From: Eubacterium plexicaudatum ASF492
GTDB lineage: Bacteria; Bacillota; Clostridia; Lachnospirales; Lachnospiraceae
DNA: 64,000 bases
Assembly (NCBI RefSeq): GCF_000364225.2
Contig: NZ_AQFT02000001.1
Span: 3,863,501-3,927,500 of the forward strand
Reading direction: 5' to 3'
Shown here: piece after piece, positions 36,358 through 46,436 of the stretch
How the letters are laid out: each line of letters opens with the position of its first letter
Numbering within the stretch: position 1 is the stretch's first letter
The notes under the pieces: model-generated
The model's input: only the letters and a program-made list of their open reading frames with translations
The model's database searches: none
Told to the model about the DNA's origin: nothing
Program-made: the position numbers and the translations under genes

Positions 36358-37407
36358 TTACCGGAGTCCCATAAGTTTTTTCAATGTTTCCTCATCCGTG
36401 ACCGTATACCTTGCAGAGTTTAGTTTCGAATAAAGCGGGTTATCGGGCGGCGTTGCTGCTGCAATCGCCTTCCGCTTCTGCTCTGTGTCTGCATGTGCAT
36501 AGATCTGTGTGGTTTCCAGCTGCGAATGCCCCAGCCATTGGGATACAAGCGTCAAATCCATCCCTTCCTGGTATAAGTGCATGGCACGGCTATGCCTGAG
36601 AAGATGCGGAAAAATTTTCTCGGGCACTTCTGGGCATTCCAGCCCAGCCTTTTCACCATATGCTCTGAGTACATACCGCATGTTCCTGGCTGTCAGCTTA
36701 TGTCTTTCCCCATGCATTGTTGAATAAAATAACGGCTCATCTGATGATATTGGCAGTCCGCTGTGGAATTCTGAAAGGTATTTTTCCAAGTGCTGAACCG
36801 TCTTTTCCATAAGCGGGATGGATCGGGTTTTCTTCCCCTTCCCATGCAGCGTGACTTTTGGCACGCTTCCCAGCTGGAAATCGCAAAGCCGGATATCAAG
36901 CACCTCCGAGACTCTGGCCCCGGTATCATACATCAGCATAATGAAGAATCCGTCGCGCCTGCCCTTGGCAGTATGCGTGTCCGCCTGTCTCGCAAGGGCG
37001 GTGACCGCTTCCATGCTCATGTAGTCAATGATGTCCGCATTACGTGGTTTTTTATAGGATACTTTCTTCAAAGCATTGAGAGTGTCCACCAGCGTCACAT
37101 CCCGGTCAGCTGCATAATCCATAAATGCCCGTATTGCCGCAAGCCGGCTGTTTAATGTGGCATCTGAGCATCCACAGTCTGTCCCCAGGTGTTCTATAAA
37201 AGACAGTATCGTATCGGCGTCCAAGTGTCCAAGCGCCACGTTCCACAACGGGATGTCTTCCTTTTCTTTTATGTAGTCAAAAAGCTCATCCAGTGCTTTG
37301 CGGTAGGAGCGGATTGTGTTCGGGCTTGCCTTGCGCTGTTTCGGCAGGTAAACTTTAAGGTAGTCATGTACGAATTTAAAAAGGTTGTCACCGTCTGTTT
37401 TTTTCAT
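36358..37407 (-). CDS. Tyrosine recombinase C of the RIT-like trio
   Basis: A 349-residue tyrosine recombinase. The N-terminal SAM-like domain (FVHDYLKVYLPKQRKASPNTI) precedes the catalytic domain with Arg in MYDTGARVSEVLDIRL, HLLRHSRAMHLYQEG (His-x-x-Arg), HSQLETTQIY with His and the catalytic Tyr. It is translationally coupled to recombinase B (4-base ATGA overlap), the hallmark of RIT trios. Confidence 0.88.
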   Translation of the reverse strand: MKKTDGDNLFKFVHDYLKVYLPKQRKASPNTIRSYRKALDELFDYIKEKEDIPLWNVALGHLDADTILSFIEHLGTDCGCSDATLNSRLAAIRAFMDYAADRDVTLVDTLNALKKVSYKKPRNADIIDYMSMEAVTALARQADTHTAKGRRDGFFIMLMYDTGARVSEVLDIRLCDFQLGSVPKVTLHGKGKKTRSIPLMEKTVQHLEKYLSEFHSGLPISSDEPLFYSTMHGERHKLTARNMRYVLRAYGEKAGLECPEVPEKIFPHLLRHSRAMHLYQEGMDLTLVSQWLGHSQLETTQIYAHADTEQKRKAIAAATPPDNPLYSKLNSARYTVTDEETLKKLMGLR

Positions 37408-38363
37408 TTTTCCACCTCCTGGAACATCGCGTTGAATTTGTCCCAGTCAATGGCAGGGGACTTTATGAGATTTTCAGGCAGTATATGGATGTAATAGGCG
37501 GTTTCCGACAGGTTCTTATGACCCATGTATTCCCGCAGGAACGGGAGCATTGCCATAAGGTTCTCTCCATTGTCCAGCCAGCGGTTCAGGCAGGCAGAGG
37601 CGAACTGGTGGCGGAGGCTGTATACCCGTATTTTCCCAGGGCGCTTCCCATCAATGTCCGCATGCGACCAGGCCATGTTGAGCGCGGAATGGATAGTTTC
37701 CGCTGACAGCGGGCCGCCTCCGGCTGACGGGAAAAAATAAGGGCTCCCGCCTCCGAAAATCCTGCGCCTCTGGTCATATCTGCGGGCAAGGGCCACCATG
37801 TCATCGGACATGACGACAAACCGTTCCTTATTGCGTTTTGTATGCGTGATGAGTACAGCGCCCGTATCAAGGAAGACATTCTCTGCCAGAAGCTCGCGCC
37901 CCTCGTTCGGGCGTAGGCCGCAGGTGTAGATCAGACGGAACAACACAGAAACAATTTCATTAAGGAAAGGCTCTTTCTTTGTTGGCACAAGAAAGTCAAT
38001 GGATTCAAAAAGGGCGGAAAGTTCTGCATCCGTGAAAACGAACACGGCAGCATGGCTTTTGATTGGCGTATACTTATCAGGAAGTACATACGCGTCCTCG
38101 CCGAGGGAGCAGAGGTATCTCCCAAACAGCCTCATCGCGGCGGCCCTGTGGGAAAGTTCATGGCAGGGTGCCTTATCATCATCTATCCACCCATGGACAA
38201 TTTCCCTGGAAAGCAGATCCTGCCCCGGCTGTTTTTCCGCACACCATCGGTCAAACCTGATAAAATGCCGGATATATGTTTCGCGCTTAAAGCCGCGTGC
38301 TGTGCGGTAGTCCAGGAAAGCCCCGATCCTCCCGCTGAATGCACTTATAAATTCATCATTCAT
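37404..38363 (-). CDS. Tyrosine recombinase B of the RIT-like trio
   Basis: A 319-residue tyrosine recombinase: catalytic Arg in YTCGLRPNEGRELL, YSLRHQFASACLNRW as the His-x-x-Arg box, GHKNLSETAYYIH with the second His and Tyr. ATG 38363 (MNDEFISAFSG) follows GGAGG at 9 bases. In the usual RIT order it would follow recombinase A directly; here an IS110-type element separates them. Confidence 0.88.
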   Translation of the reverse strand: MNDEFISAFSGRIGAFLDYRTARGFKRETYIRHFIRFDRWCAEKQPGQDLLSREIVHGWIDDDKAPCHELSHRAAAMRLFGRYLCSLGEDAYVLPDKYTPIKSHAAVFVFTDAELSALFESIDFLVPTKKEPFLNEIVSVLFRLIYTCGLRPNEGRELLAENVFLDTGAVLITHTKRNKERFVVMSDDMVALARRYDQRRRIFGGGSPYFFPSAGGGPLSAETIHSALNMAWSHADIDGKRPGKIRVYSLRHQFASACLNRWLDNGENLMAMLPFLREYMGHKNLSETAYYIHILPENLIKSPAIDWDKFNAMFQEVEK

Positions 38364-38404
38364 ACCGTGCCACCTCCTAGTATAATAATGATATAGCCAC
38401 AAGG

Positions 38405-38737
38405 GCGATAGAGTTAATAAGTTATAAAGTCACATCTGATGAATAGCTGAAGGAGGGTTCCCCTTCCATCAAAGGCTATTGATAAAATTTTTACCTTGTC
38501 TGAGGTTTCCTTAATGCACCAGACAAAATATAGAGGTATAATCACTGAGGCAGGATCATTGACGACGCCTCCTTGGGAACCGGTCTTCCGGCTGGTGAAA
38601 CCTCCAATTAAGTCTGTCAGTCCATTCGGTGGTGATTTATGTTTTGGCTGGTTGGGAAGCCCCGGCTATACCTGTATAAGCCGCTAGGTTGTGTATCCGC
38701 CCTCTGGAAATGGATACCTGCCGGAAAGGATAAAACC
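38405..38737 (+). ncRNA. Candidate bridge RNA region in the IS110 left end
   Basis: A 330-base non-coding stretch just before the transposase. In IS110/IS621 elements the non-coding left end encodes the bridge RNA that pairs with donor and target DNA. The sequence has the expected GC-rich hairpin-forming segments (for example ACCGGTCTTCCGGCTGGT). The exact RNA and loops cannot be set by eye. Confidence 0.45.
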
Positions 38738-40072
38738 ATGCAATACCAAAAAGTACTTAAGATGCTGGAAAGTATCCCCTATCTCTCAGTCGGGCTTGAT
38801 GTCGGGGCAGACTTCACATGGATGTCCATCATGCTCCCCAATGGCACCCTTGCCGGGAAACCCTTTAAGATCGTTCATTCCGATCCCCAGTCCCGGGAGC
38901 TTGCCATCTCAAAAATAAAGGAAGCACAAGAGGCGTATTCTCTTAAAAGCCGCTGCTTCCTTGAGTCCACCGGGATCTATCACATCCCACTCCTGTGCTT
39001 CCTTCGCGATAAGGGTTTTGACTGCTCCGTCATTAATCCTATCATCACTAAGAATAGCACAAATCTGAACGTAAGGAAACTGCATAATGATAAATTTGAT
39101 TCAAAAAAAGCTGCCAAAGTAGGGCTGGATGCTTCCCTGAAGGTTTCCATCATCCCTGATGATGAGGTCATCGACCTGCGTAACCTAGTCCGCGACTATT
39201 ACTACTTCAGGGATCTGCAGTCCGCTGTTGTCCTCAAGCTCACTGCAGAGCTGAAAGTGTCATTTCCCGCATACCGGAAAGTGTTCAGCAAGGTCACCAC
39301 AAAGACTTCCTTAAAGCTCCTGGATGCCTATCCGCTCGCGGAGGACCTTCTTGCCGCCCCAAAGGAAACGGTGGTGGAAATGATCCGTTCCACGGCACGT
39401 TTTGGGGAAAAGTATGCCCTGGCCAAGTATGATGCCCTGCGGACCGCAGCGAAAGATGCCGCCATCTTTGGGCGGGCACTGAAAAGCAATTCCGTCCGCA
39501 TCCGGCTCTACATAGACTCTTACCAGGAGTACCGGAAACGCCTTGACACGATCCTGGAAGCAATCCATGGTTCTGTCGATGGCCTGAAAGGCAACCCGGT
39601 CTATGACCGCATAAAGATTCTCCAGTCGCTGCGCGGCATAGGCTTCCTGAGCGCAGTGGTCCTGGTTGCGGAAATGGGATCGTTTGACCTGTTCCCCTCC
39701 CCGAAGAAGCTGTATGCATACTTTGGCCTGGATCCTGCCGTGAAGCAGTCCGGGAAGTTCAACGGGGACAAGGTACATATGTCAAAAAGGGGTTCCAGCC
39801 TCGCCAGACGCATCCTGCATATGGTGGCGCTCAATAACCTTAAGGTAGACAAGGGCAGCGGGATGCCTGTAAATCCGGTCATCCACAGCTATTATGCCGA
39901 CAAATGCAAAGCCAAGAAGAAGAACGTGGCTGTCGGAGCTGTGATGCACAAGATCTGCAACATCATCTTTGCCATGCTCCGGGACAATAAGCCGTTTGAG
40001 GTCATCACTCCTCAGGAACACTGTGAACGGTATCTGGCAACGCATCCTGACAAGGCACAGAGCGCAGCTTAA
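38738..40072 (+). CDS. IS110-family transposase (DEDD)
   Basis: A 444-residue transposase with N-terminal RuvC-like DEDD domain (LSVGLDVGADFTWMSIMLPN, later ESTGIYHIPL and NPIITK) and C-terminal Tnp20 domain with the catalytic serine region SKRGSSLARRILHMVA. GGAAAGGA precedes ATG 38738; an upstream in-frame start has none. Intact. Confidence 0.9.
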   Translation: MQYQKVLKMLESIPYLSVGLDVGADFTWMSIMLPNGTLAGKPFKIVHSDPQSRELAISKIKEAQEAYSLKSRCFLESTGIYHIPLLCFLRDKGFDCSVINPIITKNSTNLNVRKLHNDKFDSKKAAKVGLDASLKVSIIPDDEVIDLRNLVRDYYYFRDLQSAVVLKLTAELKVSFPAYRKVFSKVTTKTSLKLLDAYPLAEDLLAAPKETVVEMIRSTARFGEKYALAKYDALRTAAKDAAIFGRALKSNSVRIRLYIDSYQEYRKRLDTILEAIHGSVDGLKGNPVYDRIKILQSLRGIGFLSAVVLVAEMGSFDLFPSPKKLYAYFGLDPAVKQSGKFNGDKVHMSKRGSSLARRILHMVALNNLKVDKGSGMPVNPVIHSYYADKCKAKKKNVAVGAVMHKICNIIFAMLRDNKPFEVITPQEHCERYLATHPDKAQSAA

Positions 40073-40174
40073 CAAGTTCTTATAAATTTTGAAAATTTCC
40101 ACTGGGGTGGGCTTATTAAAGTTACTCTTTTTTACATCAAATGCTTGAAAAAAATTTTTTAAACATTTTTCATC

Positions 40175-41160
40175 TTACCTATTGACATTTCTTAGCTGGA
40201 CTTTCGGGGCGATGCCGTCGAAAGGCAGCGAACACATTTTCAGATGCTCCATGTCCGTGGCAATGTACGGCTTTACAGATTCATCATTTGTGTGGCCAAA
40301 TACCTGTGCGACATCATGTACTGGCACGCCGTTTGATGCCATGGATGTGCCAAGAGAACGGCGCAGGTCATGGAAACGCTTGTTCACCGGCAGGCCGGCT
40401 GCCGCGCAGCATTTTGCGTAGATTTCCCCGACTGTTACCGCAGCCGCAAGGGGCGTGTGCGGCGCTTTGATCCGGAGGAACACCTGCCTGGCTGCTGAGT
40501 TTGGGCGGGCGTTCAGTATATAATCCCGCAGCGTTTCCCCGACATCCTGCGTAAGCGGGAGCGCAACGGGACTCGATGTCTTTGACTGCATAATCCGGAT
40601 CTCCCCACGCATCCAGTCGATGTCTTTGAGCTTTAAGGAAATAATGTCACATGCACGCAGGCCAAGAACCGTCCCAAGCATCATGGCTGCATAATCACGT
40701 TTCCCCGTTATGCTTGTACGGTCAATGGTGTCCAGCAGCTTTGCAATATCTGATTTTGGGAGGGGCGGGTACACTTTTTTGTCACGGTTTACTTTGAAAG
40801 AGAGCAGTTCCCGGAAATCTTCTTCCGACCGCCCGGATGCATGCAGGAACGCATACAGTTTTTTTAAATACAACTGGAGGTCATGGATAGTGCCCGGAGC
40901 ATATTTCTCCGAACAATCCAAAAGGAACTTCTGTATCTGGATAGCGCCGACACCCTCCAGATTTTTAAAGCCCTGGTTTTCCAGCCATGCAAAATATTTA
41001 GTGGCCGTCCAGCGCATGTCACATCGCGTGTTCGGGTGGGAGTTTCCAGACAGGAACTCAGCCACAATCCCCTCAAACTCCGGCGACAGTCCCTGCCTTG
41101 CGCCGCGGAGGGGACTGGGAAGCAGAGTCTGAATACCGGAAAAGGCATAGGCGACAAAGC
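40175..41160 (-). pseudogene. Tyrosine recombinase A of the RIT-like trio, 5' end lost to IS66
   Basis: Reads FVAYAFSGIQTLLPSPLRG ... to RNVNR at 40175. The N-terminal SAM-like domain is present, and the catalytic domain has GTVLGLRACDIISLKL, FHDLRRSLGTSMASNG (His-x-x-Arg) and GHTNDESVKPYI with Tyr. Upstream of 41160 the frame enters the IS66 end, so the true start and upstream promoter are gone. The other side of IS66 is unrelated DNA. Confidence 0.8.
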
Positions 41161-41326
41161 GTAAGCGATGAATAACCTGCCGTCCCACAAGAACAGGATT
41201 TTGCCCTATAATGATAGCAACTTGGAGCGAATATCTACATCAGTTCTTGATCAAGCAGTCCGGCAGCCATCTGTCTGGCATCCGCTGCTGCTATCAGCTC
41301 CAAAATAACTATCAGGAGATGATGCT

Positions 41327-41713
41327 ATGTCAAAGAAAATACGCAGCGACCAGGAATGGCTGGAGCTAATCCAGGAGTGCCGCGCCAGCGGCCTGTCTGT
41401 CAAAAACTGGTGCCAGACACGTTCTATATCCATAAAAACATTTTATAATAAAGCCGCAGATTTAAGAAAAAAGTCCTGTGGCATACCAGGATCACAGACA
41501 GCTGCTTCTGGGCAGAAACACGAAGTGGTTCCTCTGGAAATGGCTGCTGATCCGGTGCTTTATCCACAGGATCCCGCCGGTGGTGCAATGCAGGTCCCGT
41601 CTGCCCGTGTTGTTGTCACAGTCAGGATATCCGGATACCGTGTTGAAATCTTAGAAGGCGCTTCAGAAGACATCATTCGCAATACGCTTCTGGCGCTGGG
41701 ATCTCTGTGTTAG
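41327..41713 (+). CDS. tnpA: IS66 TnpA-type accessory protein
   Basis: A 128-residue protein with an N-terminal helix-turn-helix (SDQEWLELIQECRASGLSV, then NWCQTRSISIKTFYN). IS66 accessory gene, needed for transposition in studied members. Its stop overlaps the tnpB GTG. Confidence 0.85.
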   Translation: MSKKIRSDQEWLELIQECRASGLSVKNWCQTRSISIKTFYNKAADLRKKSCGIPGSQTAASGQKHEVVPLEMAADPVLYPQDPAGGAMQVPSARVVVTVRISGYRVEILEGASEDIIRNTLLALGSLC

Positions 41714-42060
41714 GCGCATTGTCCGGTGATACAAAAGTTTATATCGTCACCGGGCGCACGGATATGCGGCGCAGCTTCGACGGCCTTATGGCCCTTATCC
41801 GCGACACTTACCAGATGGATCCTTATGCAGATGCACTGTACCTGTTCTGCGGCAGAAAAAGAAATACGCTCAAGGCCCTGTACTTTGACCAGACGGGATT
41901 TGTGCTCTGCACGAAACGGCTGGATAATGGAAAGTTCCAGTGGCCGCGCGATGCGAAAGAAGTCAGGCTGCTCACCCGCCAGCAGCTGCGCTGGCTTCCG
42001 GAAGGACTCTCCATCTGCCAGCCGAATGCAGTGCAGCCTTCCGGCAGGAAAGATTTCTGA
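41707..42060 (+). CDS. tnpB: IS66 TnpB (Orf2-type) protein
   Basis: A 117-residue IS66 Orf2 family protein (VYIVTGRTDMRRSFDGLM, LYLFCGRKRNTLKALYFDQ, GFVLCTKRLDNGKFQWP). The start is GTG 41707, coupled with tnpA. Confidence 0.9.
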   Translation: MLGALSGDTKVYIVTGRTDMRRSFDGLMALIRDTYQMDPYADALYLFCGRKRNTLKALYFDQTGFVLCTKRLDNGKFQWPRDAKEVRLLTRQQLRWLPEGLSICQPNAVQPSGRKDF

Positions 42061-42316
42061 CCTTTTGTGCATTATGATGAAATTTAAAAATTTATTTTCC
42101 GGCGGCTGGCGCCGTTTTTGAAAGTTATCCACGCTGCCGGATTTTTTCGGGCGGGCTGTCCGCATATGCCGCTGCCCTGCCCTCGGAATACTGTGGACAA
42201 ACTGCCTTTTTCCAATCCGTCAAACTGCTTATCATGCAGTTATGGACGGTTTGATTTCACCCCCGCATTTCTTTATAATTTATAATATAAGCAGAAAGAA
42301 ATACGGAGGGGCGCAT

Positions 42317-43977
42317 ATGCCGGCTGATAATGAAGAATACACACGGCTGTTGGAAGAAATGGTGGAACAGACGATCGCGGACCTGCGCTCCCTTGTGGAT
42401 GACCTGCGTCTTTTGAAGGCCGGCCTGGAGGAGACGCTTGAAGAATTCAAGCGCCAGCTGTTCGGAACAAAAAGCGAAAAAACAAAAACCTCCCAGGCCG
42501 ATGCCGCAGTGGAAACAGAAGATCCAGCCTCAAAAACAACGGTAAAAGAACACACACGGGCAAAAAAGAAAAAACAACAAGGGATGAACGCTATGCAGAC
42601 ATCCCTGTCCGTGATGTCGTTATACCTGTCCCGGACAAAGACCGCCGCTGTCCGTACTGCAATGCGGAAATGATGCCGCTCGGGCGTAAGGAAGTCCGCA
42701 CAGAGCTGCGCATAACCCCGGCAATAGTGGAACGTGTCCGTTATATGCAGGAGGAGCTGATCTGTCCGGAATGCCGTAAGGACGGTGACGGGACGATCGT
42801 ACAGGCGCAAACGCCTGCGCCTTTGCTGCCGCACAGTCCGGCATCGCCGTCTGCTGTAGCATATGTCATGTTTGATAAAAGCTTTGCAAGTGTCCCATAC
42901 TACCGCCAGGAAGCCTGCATGGCCCAGCTTGGCCTGAAACTGCCTCGTGAGACCATGGCGAACTGGTATATCAGATGCGCCCTGGAATATTTCCAGCCGG
43001 TATATGACCGTCTGCATGGACTCCTCCTGCAGAGAGGGGTCATCCATGCGGATGAAACCACATGCCAGGTGCTGCGTGAAAAAGGGAGGGCCGCAGAATC
43101 CACTTCGTATATGTGGCTGTATTTAAGCGGAAGCGATGGCCTGCCGCCGATCGTGCTTTACGAATACCAGGCGGGGCGCAGCGGGGATTTTCCAAAGGCA
43201 TTCCTGGATGGATTTTCCGGCATCGTACAGTGCGACGGGTACAGCGGCTATAACAAGGTAGAAGATGTAATACTCGCTGTGTGCTGCGCACACTGCCGCA
43301 GGAAGTTTTACGAAGCCCTCCCGACAGAGCGGCAGAAGCAGTTGAAACTGCTGAACATAAATTCAGAAACGGAAGTAAAAGACATCCCGCTTCCAGGCCC
43401 GGAACAAATGAAAAGCATAATCCCGGCTGAAATCGGGCTCATGTTCTTCAACAAGCTCTTTTTCATTGAAAAAGGGCTCAAAGGCATGGAACCGGACCTG
43501 CGGAAAGCAAAACGCCTGGAAAAGGAGCCGCCTGTCTGGGAAAAGTTCTGGGCATGGGTCGAAACACTAAAGCCGCTCGGCGGCAGCAAGCTGGAAAAAG
43601 CTGTCAATTACGCGATAAACCACAGAGAAACGCTGCAGAGCTATCTGTTGGACGGCAGATGCGAATTGTCAAACAATGCAGCGGAGCGGCGTGCAAAATC
43701 TTATGCCATCGGAAGGAAAAATTCCCTGTTCCATACATCCGTTGCGGGTGCTAAAGCAGGTGCGCTTGTTTACAGCATGATAGAAACTGCAAAGGCCAAT
43801 AAGTTAAATGTATTCCAGTATCTTTATATCCTGCTGCTGTATATGCCCGATCATAAAGATGATCCTGCTGCGGTTGAAATACTTCTTCCATGGAGCAGTT
43901 TTATCAAAGAACACTGTACAGGGCTGATTGATGTTGAAACGATAACACCTGAAAACAAGCCTCAGCTGCCGCTATAA
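42317..43977 (+). pseudogene. tnpC: IS66 TnpC transposase, frameshifted (copy 1)
   Basis: N-terminal leucine-zipper-like and zinc-binding regions, then the DDE domain (IHADETTCQVLREKG, QCDGYSGYN) and IS66 C-terminal domain to 43977. Compared with the intact copies 2 and 3 (570 residues) it lacks about 18 residues near 42375 and has a one-base loss at the A run 42569-42574. The first frame stops at 42673 and the second piece begins about 42670. Confidence 0.88.
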
Positions 43978-44032
43978 ACTATTTTACACCTAAACATATC
44001 ATCAGGGGAACGGTAGGTTGTTCATCGCTTAC

Positions 44033-44363
44033 TACACCCCTTTCCCGTTACCAGCAGACCCGCGCTTCCATACGGACACCTGCGTCCAGGGAATGGCTGG
44101 AGGAATGTTTCCTGAACCGCATTACAAGGAAAGTGAATAAGGATTCTACCGTCTCCATCGACAAGGTATCCTATGATGTCCCTATGCAGTTTATCTCATC
44201 AAAAGTGGAGATCCGCTTCCTCCCGGATGACATGTCCTCCGCCTTCATCCTTTACGAAGGAGTGCATTATCCCATCCGCCCTACGGATAAGAATGAGAAC
44301 TGCAGGACGAAGCGCAACAATACACCTGGCATCGACTACTCAAAGTTAGGGGGTGGCTGTTGA
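44033..44363 (+). pseudogene. DDE integrase-type transposase, C-terminal fragment (unit 1)
   Basis: In frame from the IS66 border: TPLSRYQQTRASIRTPASRE, then RITRKVNKDSTVSIDKVSYD and VPMQFISSKVEIRFLP. This is the C-terminal beta-barrel part of an IS481/Mu-type DDE transposase. The catalytic core is missing, cut off by IS66 copy 1. The stop overlaps the ExeA gene start (TGATG). Confidence 0.78.
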
Positions 44364-45169
44364 TGTTCCGTTCTTACTATGGATTGTCTTTCAATCCTTT
44401 TGACAAACAGATGGTCCGGGAAAAAGACCGTTTCCTTTCCAGGGACATCTCTGAGATGCTCTCCCGGCTGGATTACCTCAAGGATACCAGGGGCATTGGT
44501 CTGTTCACGGCACGCCCGGGCATGGGGAAGTCTTTTGGACTCCGCTGTTTTGCAAAGGGGCTCAACCCGAACCTTTACCATATGGAGTACCTCTGTCTTT
44601 CCACCGTAAGCGTCATGGAGTTCTACCGCCAGCTCTGCTCTGTACTGGGAGTAGAACCTAGAGGCGGCAAACCCGGGATGTTCCGGGCCATACAGGAGCA
44701 GATCCTCTACCTTTACCGGGAAAAGAAGCAGCCCCTTCTTCTGGCCGTTGACGAGGCCCAGTACCTCTCCACAGGCATCCTGGAGGACATTAAGATGCTC
44801 ATGAACTACGGCTATGACTCCCTGAACTGCTTTACGCTCATCCTGTGCGGGGAACCGCACCTGAACAATACCCTGCGCAAGCCGGTCCACGAAGCCCTGC
44901 GCCAGAGGATCACCGTGCATTACAACTTTACTGGTCTCACAGATTCAGAAGTGGCGCAGTATGTACTCCACAAGGTCTCCTGTGCGGGAGGCTCTGCCTC
45001 CATCATAGAGCAGGCCGCCCTTTCCGCTGTCCACAGCCATTCCCAGGGGAATCCGCGCCTGGTGGATAACCTGATGACAAATGCCCTTACCCTTGGCGCA
45101 CAGATGGAGAAGAAAGCAATTGACACGGAAGTCATACTTGCCTCCGTCAGCAGCCAGAATCTTGGATAG
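44363..45169 (+). CDS. ExeA/TniB-type AAA ATPase, transposon accessory (unit 1)
   Basis: A 268-residue AAA ATPase: FRSYYGLSFNPFDKQ, Walker A ARPGMGKSFG (about residues 50-59), Walker B LLLAVDEAQYL (about 130), sensor LILCGEPHLNNTL. TniB/ExeA-like ATPases act with DDE transposases in target selection, as in Tn7- and Tn5053-type elements. The ATG overlaps the transposase stop. Intact. Confidence 0.88.
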   Translation: MFRSYYGLSFNPFDKQMVREKDRFLSRDISEMLSRLDYLKDTRGIGLFTARPGMGKSFGLRCFAKGLNPNLYHMEYLCLSTVSVMEFYRQLCSVLGVEPRGGKPGMFRAIQEQILYLYREKKQPLLLAVDEAQYLSTGILEDIKMLMNYGYDSLNCFTLILCGEPHLNNTLRKPVHEALRQRITVHYNFTGLTDSEVAQYVLHKVSCAGGSASIIEQAALSAVHSHSQGNPRLVDNLMTNALTLGAQMEKKAIDTEVILASVSSQNLG

Positions 45170-45181
45170 GGGGTGCTATTT

Positions 45182-45496
45182 TTGGAATACAGCTGTTTTT
45201 TCAGGGATGGTTCCCGCATAGAAACCTGGACAGGGGAGATTATCCTGCTGCGATGGCGGCCTGGATGGTATGAAGCTGAGATGAATGGACGGGGGACATA
45301 CTTCCACATCCTGGCCGGAGTGCATAAATACGGAAACTACCTGTGCATCCCGAATCATGATGTGGGATGTGAACTATCCGATTTTTCTGATATTTTCTGG
45401 AATGAGGGGCGGATCAGCAATCTAATGCGGAAGGTAGATGCCGTAACTGTTGCTGCCGGTTTGGCTTATCTGCCGACTCTGGCTGACAAACAATAA
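45182..45496 (+). CDS. Small third ORF of the DDE-ExeA transposon (unit 1)
   Basis: A 104-residue protein beginning LEYSCFFRDG, with SDIFWNEGRISNLMRKVDAV near the C-terminus. It matches in position and pattern the ORFs at 52385 and 59625 (SDIFWN...ERLSxxMxETDAVTVAHAL). I took TTG 45182, after GGGGG. Family known only by these three copies here; I do not assign a function. Confidence 0.7.
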   Translation: MEYSCFFRDGSRIETWTGEIILLRWRPGWYEAEMNGRGTYFHILAGVHKYGNYLCIPNHDVGCELSDFSDIFWNEGRISNLMRKVDAVTVAAGLAYLPTLADKQ

Positions 45497-45663
45497 AAAA
45501 TCCAAATACATCATGTGGCTATGGATCTCATAATGGGATTCATGGCCTTTCGATTTCGAAAGAAAAGCTATACCAACAGCGTGCTGCATTTTCGGCGGTA
45601 TTATGCATTTGTAGACAGCGCTGCGCAGTCAATGCGAAAAAGGTTGGAAAAATAATTTGCCAT
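45497..45663. other. Right end of transposon unit 1
   Basis: Gene-free 167 bases. Downstream the IS91-type gene is cut, so the transposon right end is at or near 45663. No inverted repeat could be fixed. Confidence 0.4.
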
Positions 45664-46436
45664 TTATGTCTCCCTCAATTCGCCGTCCAACATCTCCGCT
45701 CCGGCAAAAGACTCCCTGATATCCGTGACCCAGTTTTTTCCATAACAGGCATCCAGCAGTTCCTGGTATTTATACTGGTTGCGGTACCTGGCCGCCTCCC
45801 ACTCATAGCTTAGGTTTCCCGCCTCATGCAGCGCCTTCAGCCCGGACAGGAACTTGCCCTTAAAAAGTGCGGCCATCGCCTTTCCGGGCAGGAAGAAGCC
45901 GCCCTTTTTCTGATGCCAGTTCCGGTCCGCATCAAGCCCACCGCCTGTGCAGAGAACATGGATATGGGGATGGTAGGACAGGTTTGAACCCCATGTGTGC
46001 ATGATGCTGATGAAGCCGGGGGTGCCGCCCATATATGCCGGATCCTTGGAAAGTTCCATGATAGTTTCCGACACGGCATGGAAGAACAGGGAATACAGTT
46101 CTTCCTGGTTACAGTAGATCAGGGCGTTCAGTTCGCTTGGGCAGGTGAATACCATATGATAATAATCGATATCCAGCACATGCTCATTCTGCGCATCGAC
46201 CCATAGTTCATTGGACAGTGCCTGGCACATCGGGCAGGATCTGTCACGGCAGGAATTTTTATGTATCTGGATATGGCCGCACTGGCCGCATCTGGAGACA
46301 TTCACCCCGTATGCCCCTGTCTTGCAGTTGAGGATGTGGACTGCAGACTTTGCCTGTCTGGCATTGGGAGTATATTTTCTAAGTATCTGGGGTAGAACTG
46401 CCACAGGACATCCTGGATTGTCGGTTTATCTGCCAT
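45664..46436 (-). pseudogene. IS91-type HUH transposase, C-terminally truncated and frameshifted
   Basis: ATG 46436 gives MADKPTIQDVLWQFYPRYLE; a one-base loss in an A run near 46385 then shifts to KYTPNARQAKSAVHILNCKT. The protein has the IS91 zinc-binding CGQCGHIQIHK, CRDRSCPMCQ, and HUH motif HPHIHVLCTGG. It ends after SFAGAEMLDGELRET, some 100-150 residues early, at the border with transposon unit 1. The start overlaps the stop of the upstream integrase gene. Confidence 0.82.

Larger units (their letters stand above)
38390..40170 (+). mobile_element. IS110-family-type insertion between recombinases A and B
   Basis: Plus-strand transposase gene of IS110 type lies between the start of recombinase B and the stop of recombinase A, in a place where RIT genes are normally contiguous. 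The long gene-free stretch before the transposase is typical of IS110 left ends. The ends are not resolved; IS110 members leave no reliable inverted repeats, so limits are approximate. Confidence 0.7.
41161..44032 (+). mobile_element. IS66-family element, copy 1
   Basis: Both ends carry the IS66 terminal sequence GTAAGCGATGAAYAACC (left at 41161; right inverted, ending at 44032, where the copy has GTTGTTCATCGCTTAC). Contains tnpA, tnpB and tnpC on plus. The 8-base flanks (GACAAAGC left, TACACCCC right) differ, so no target duplication remains. Confidence 0.88.
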
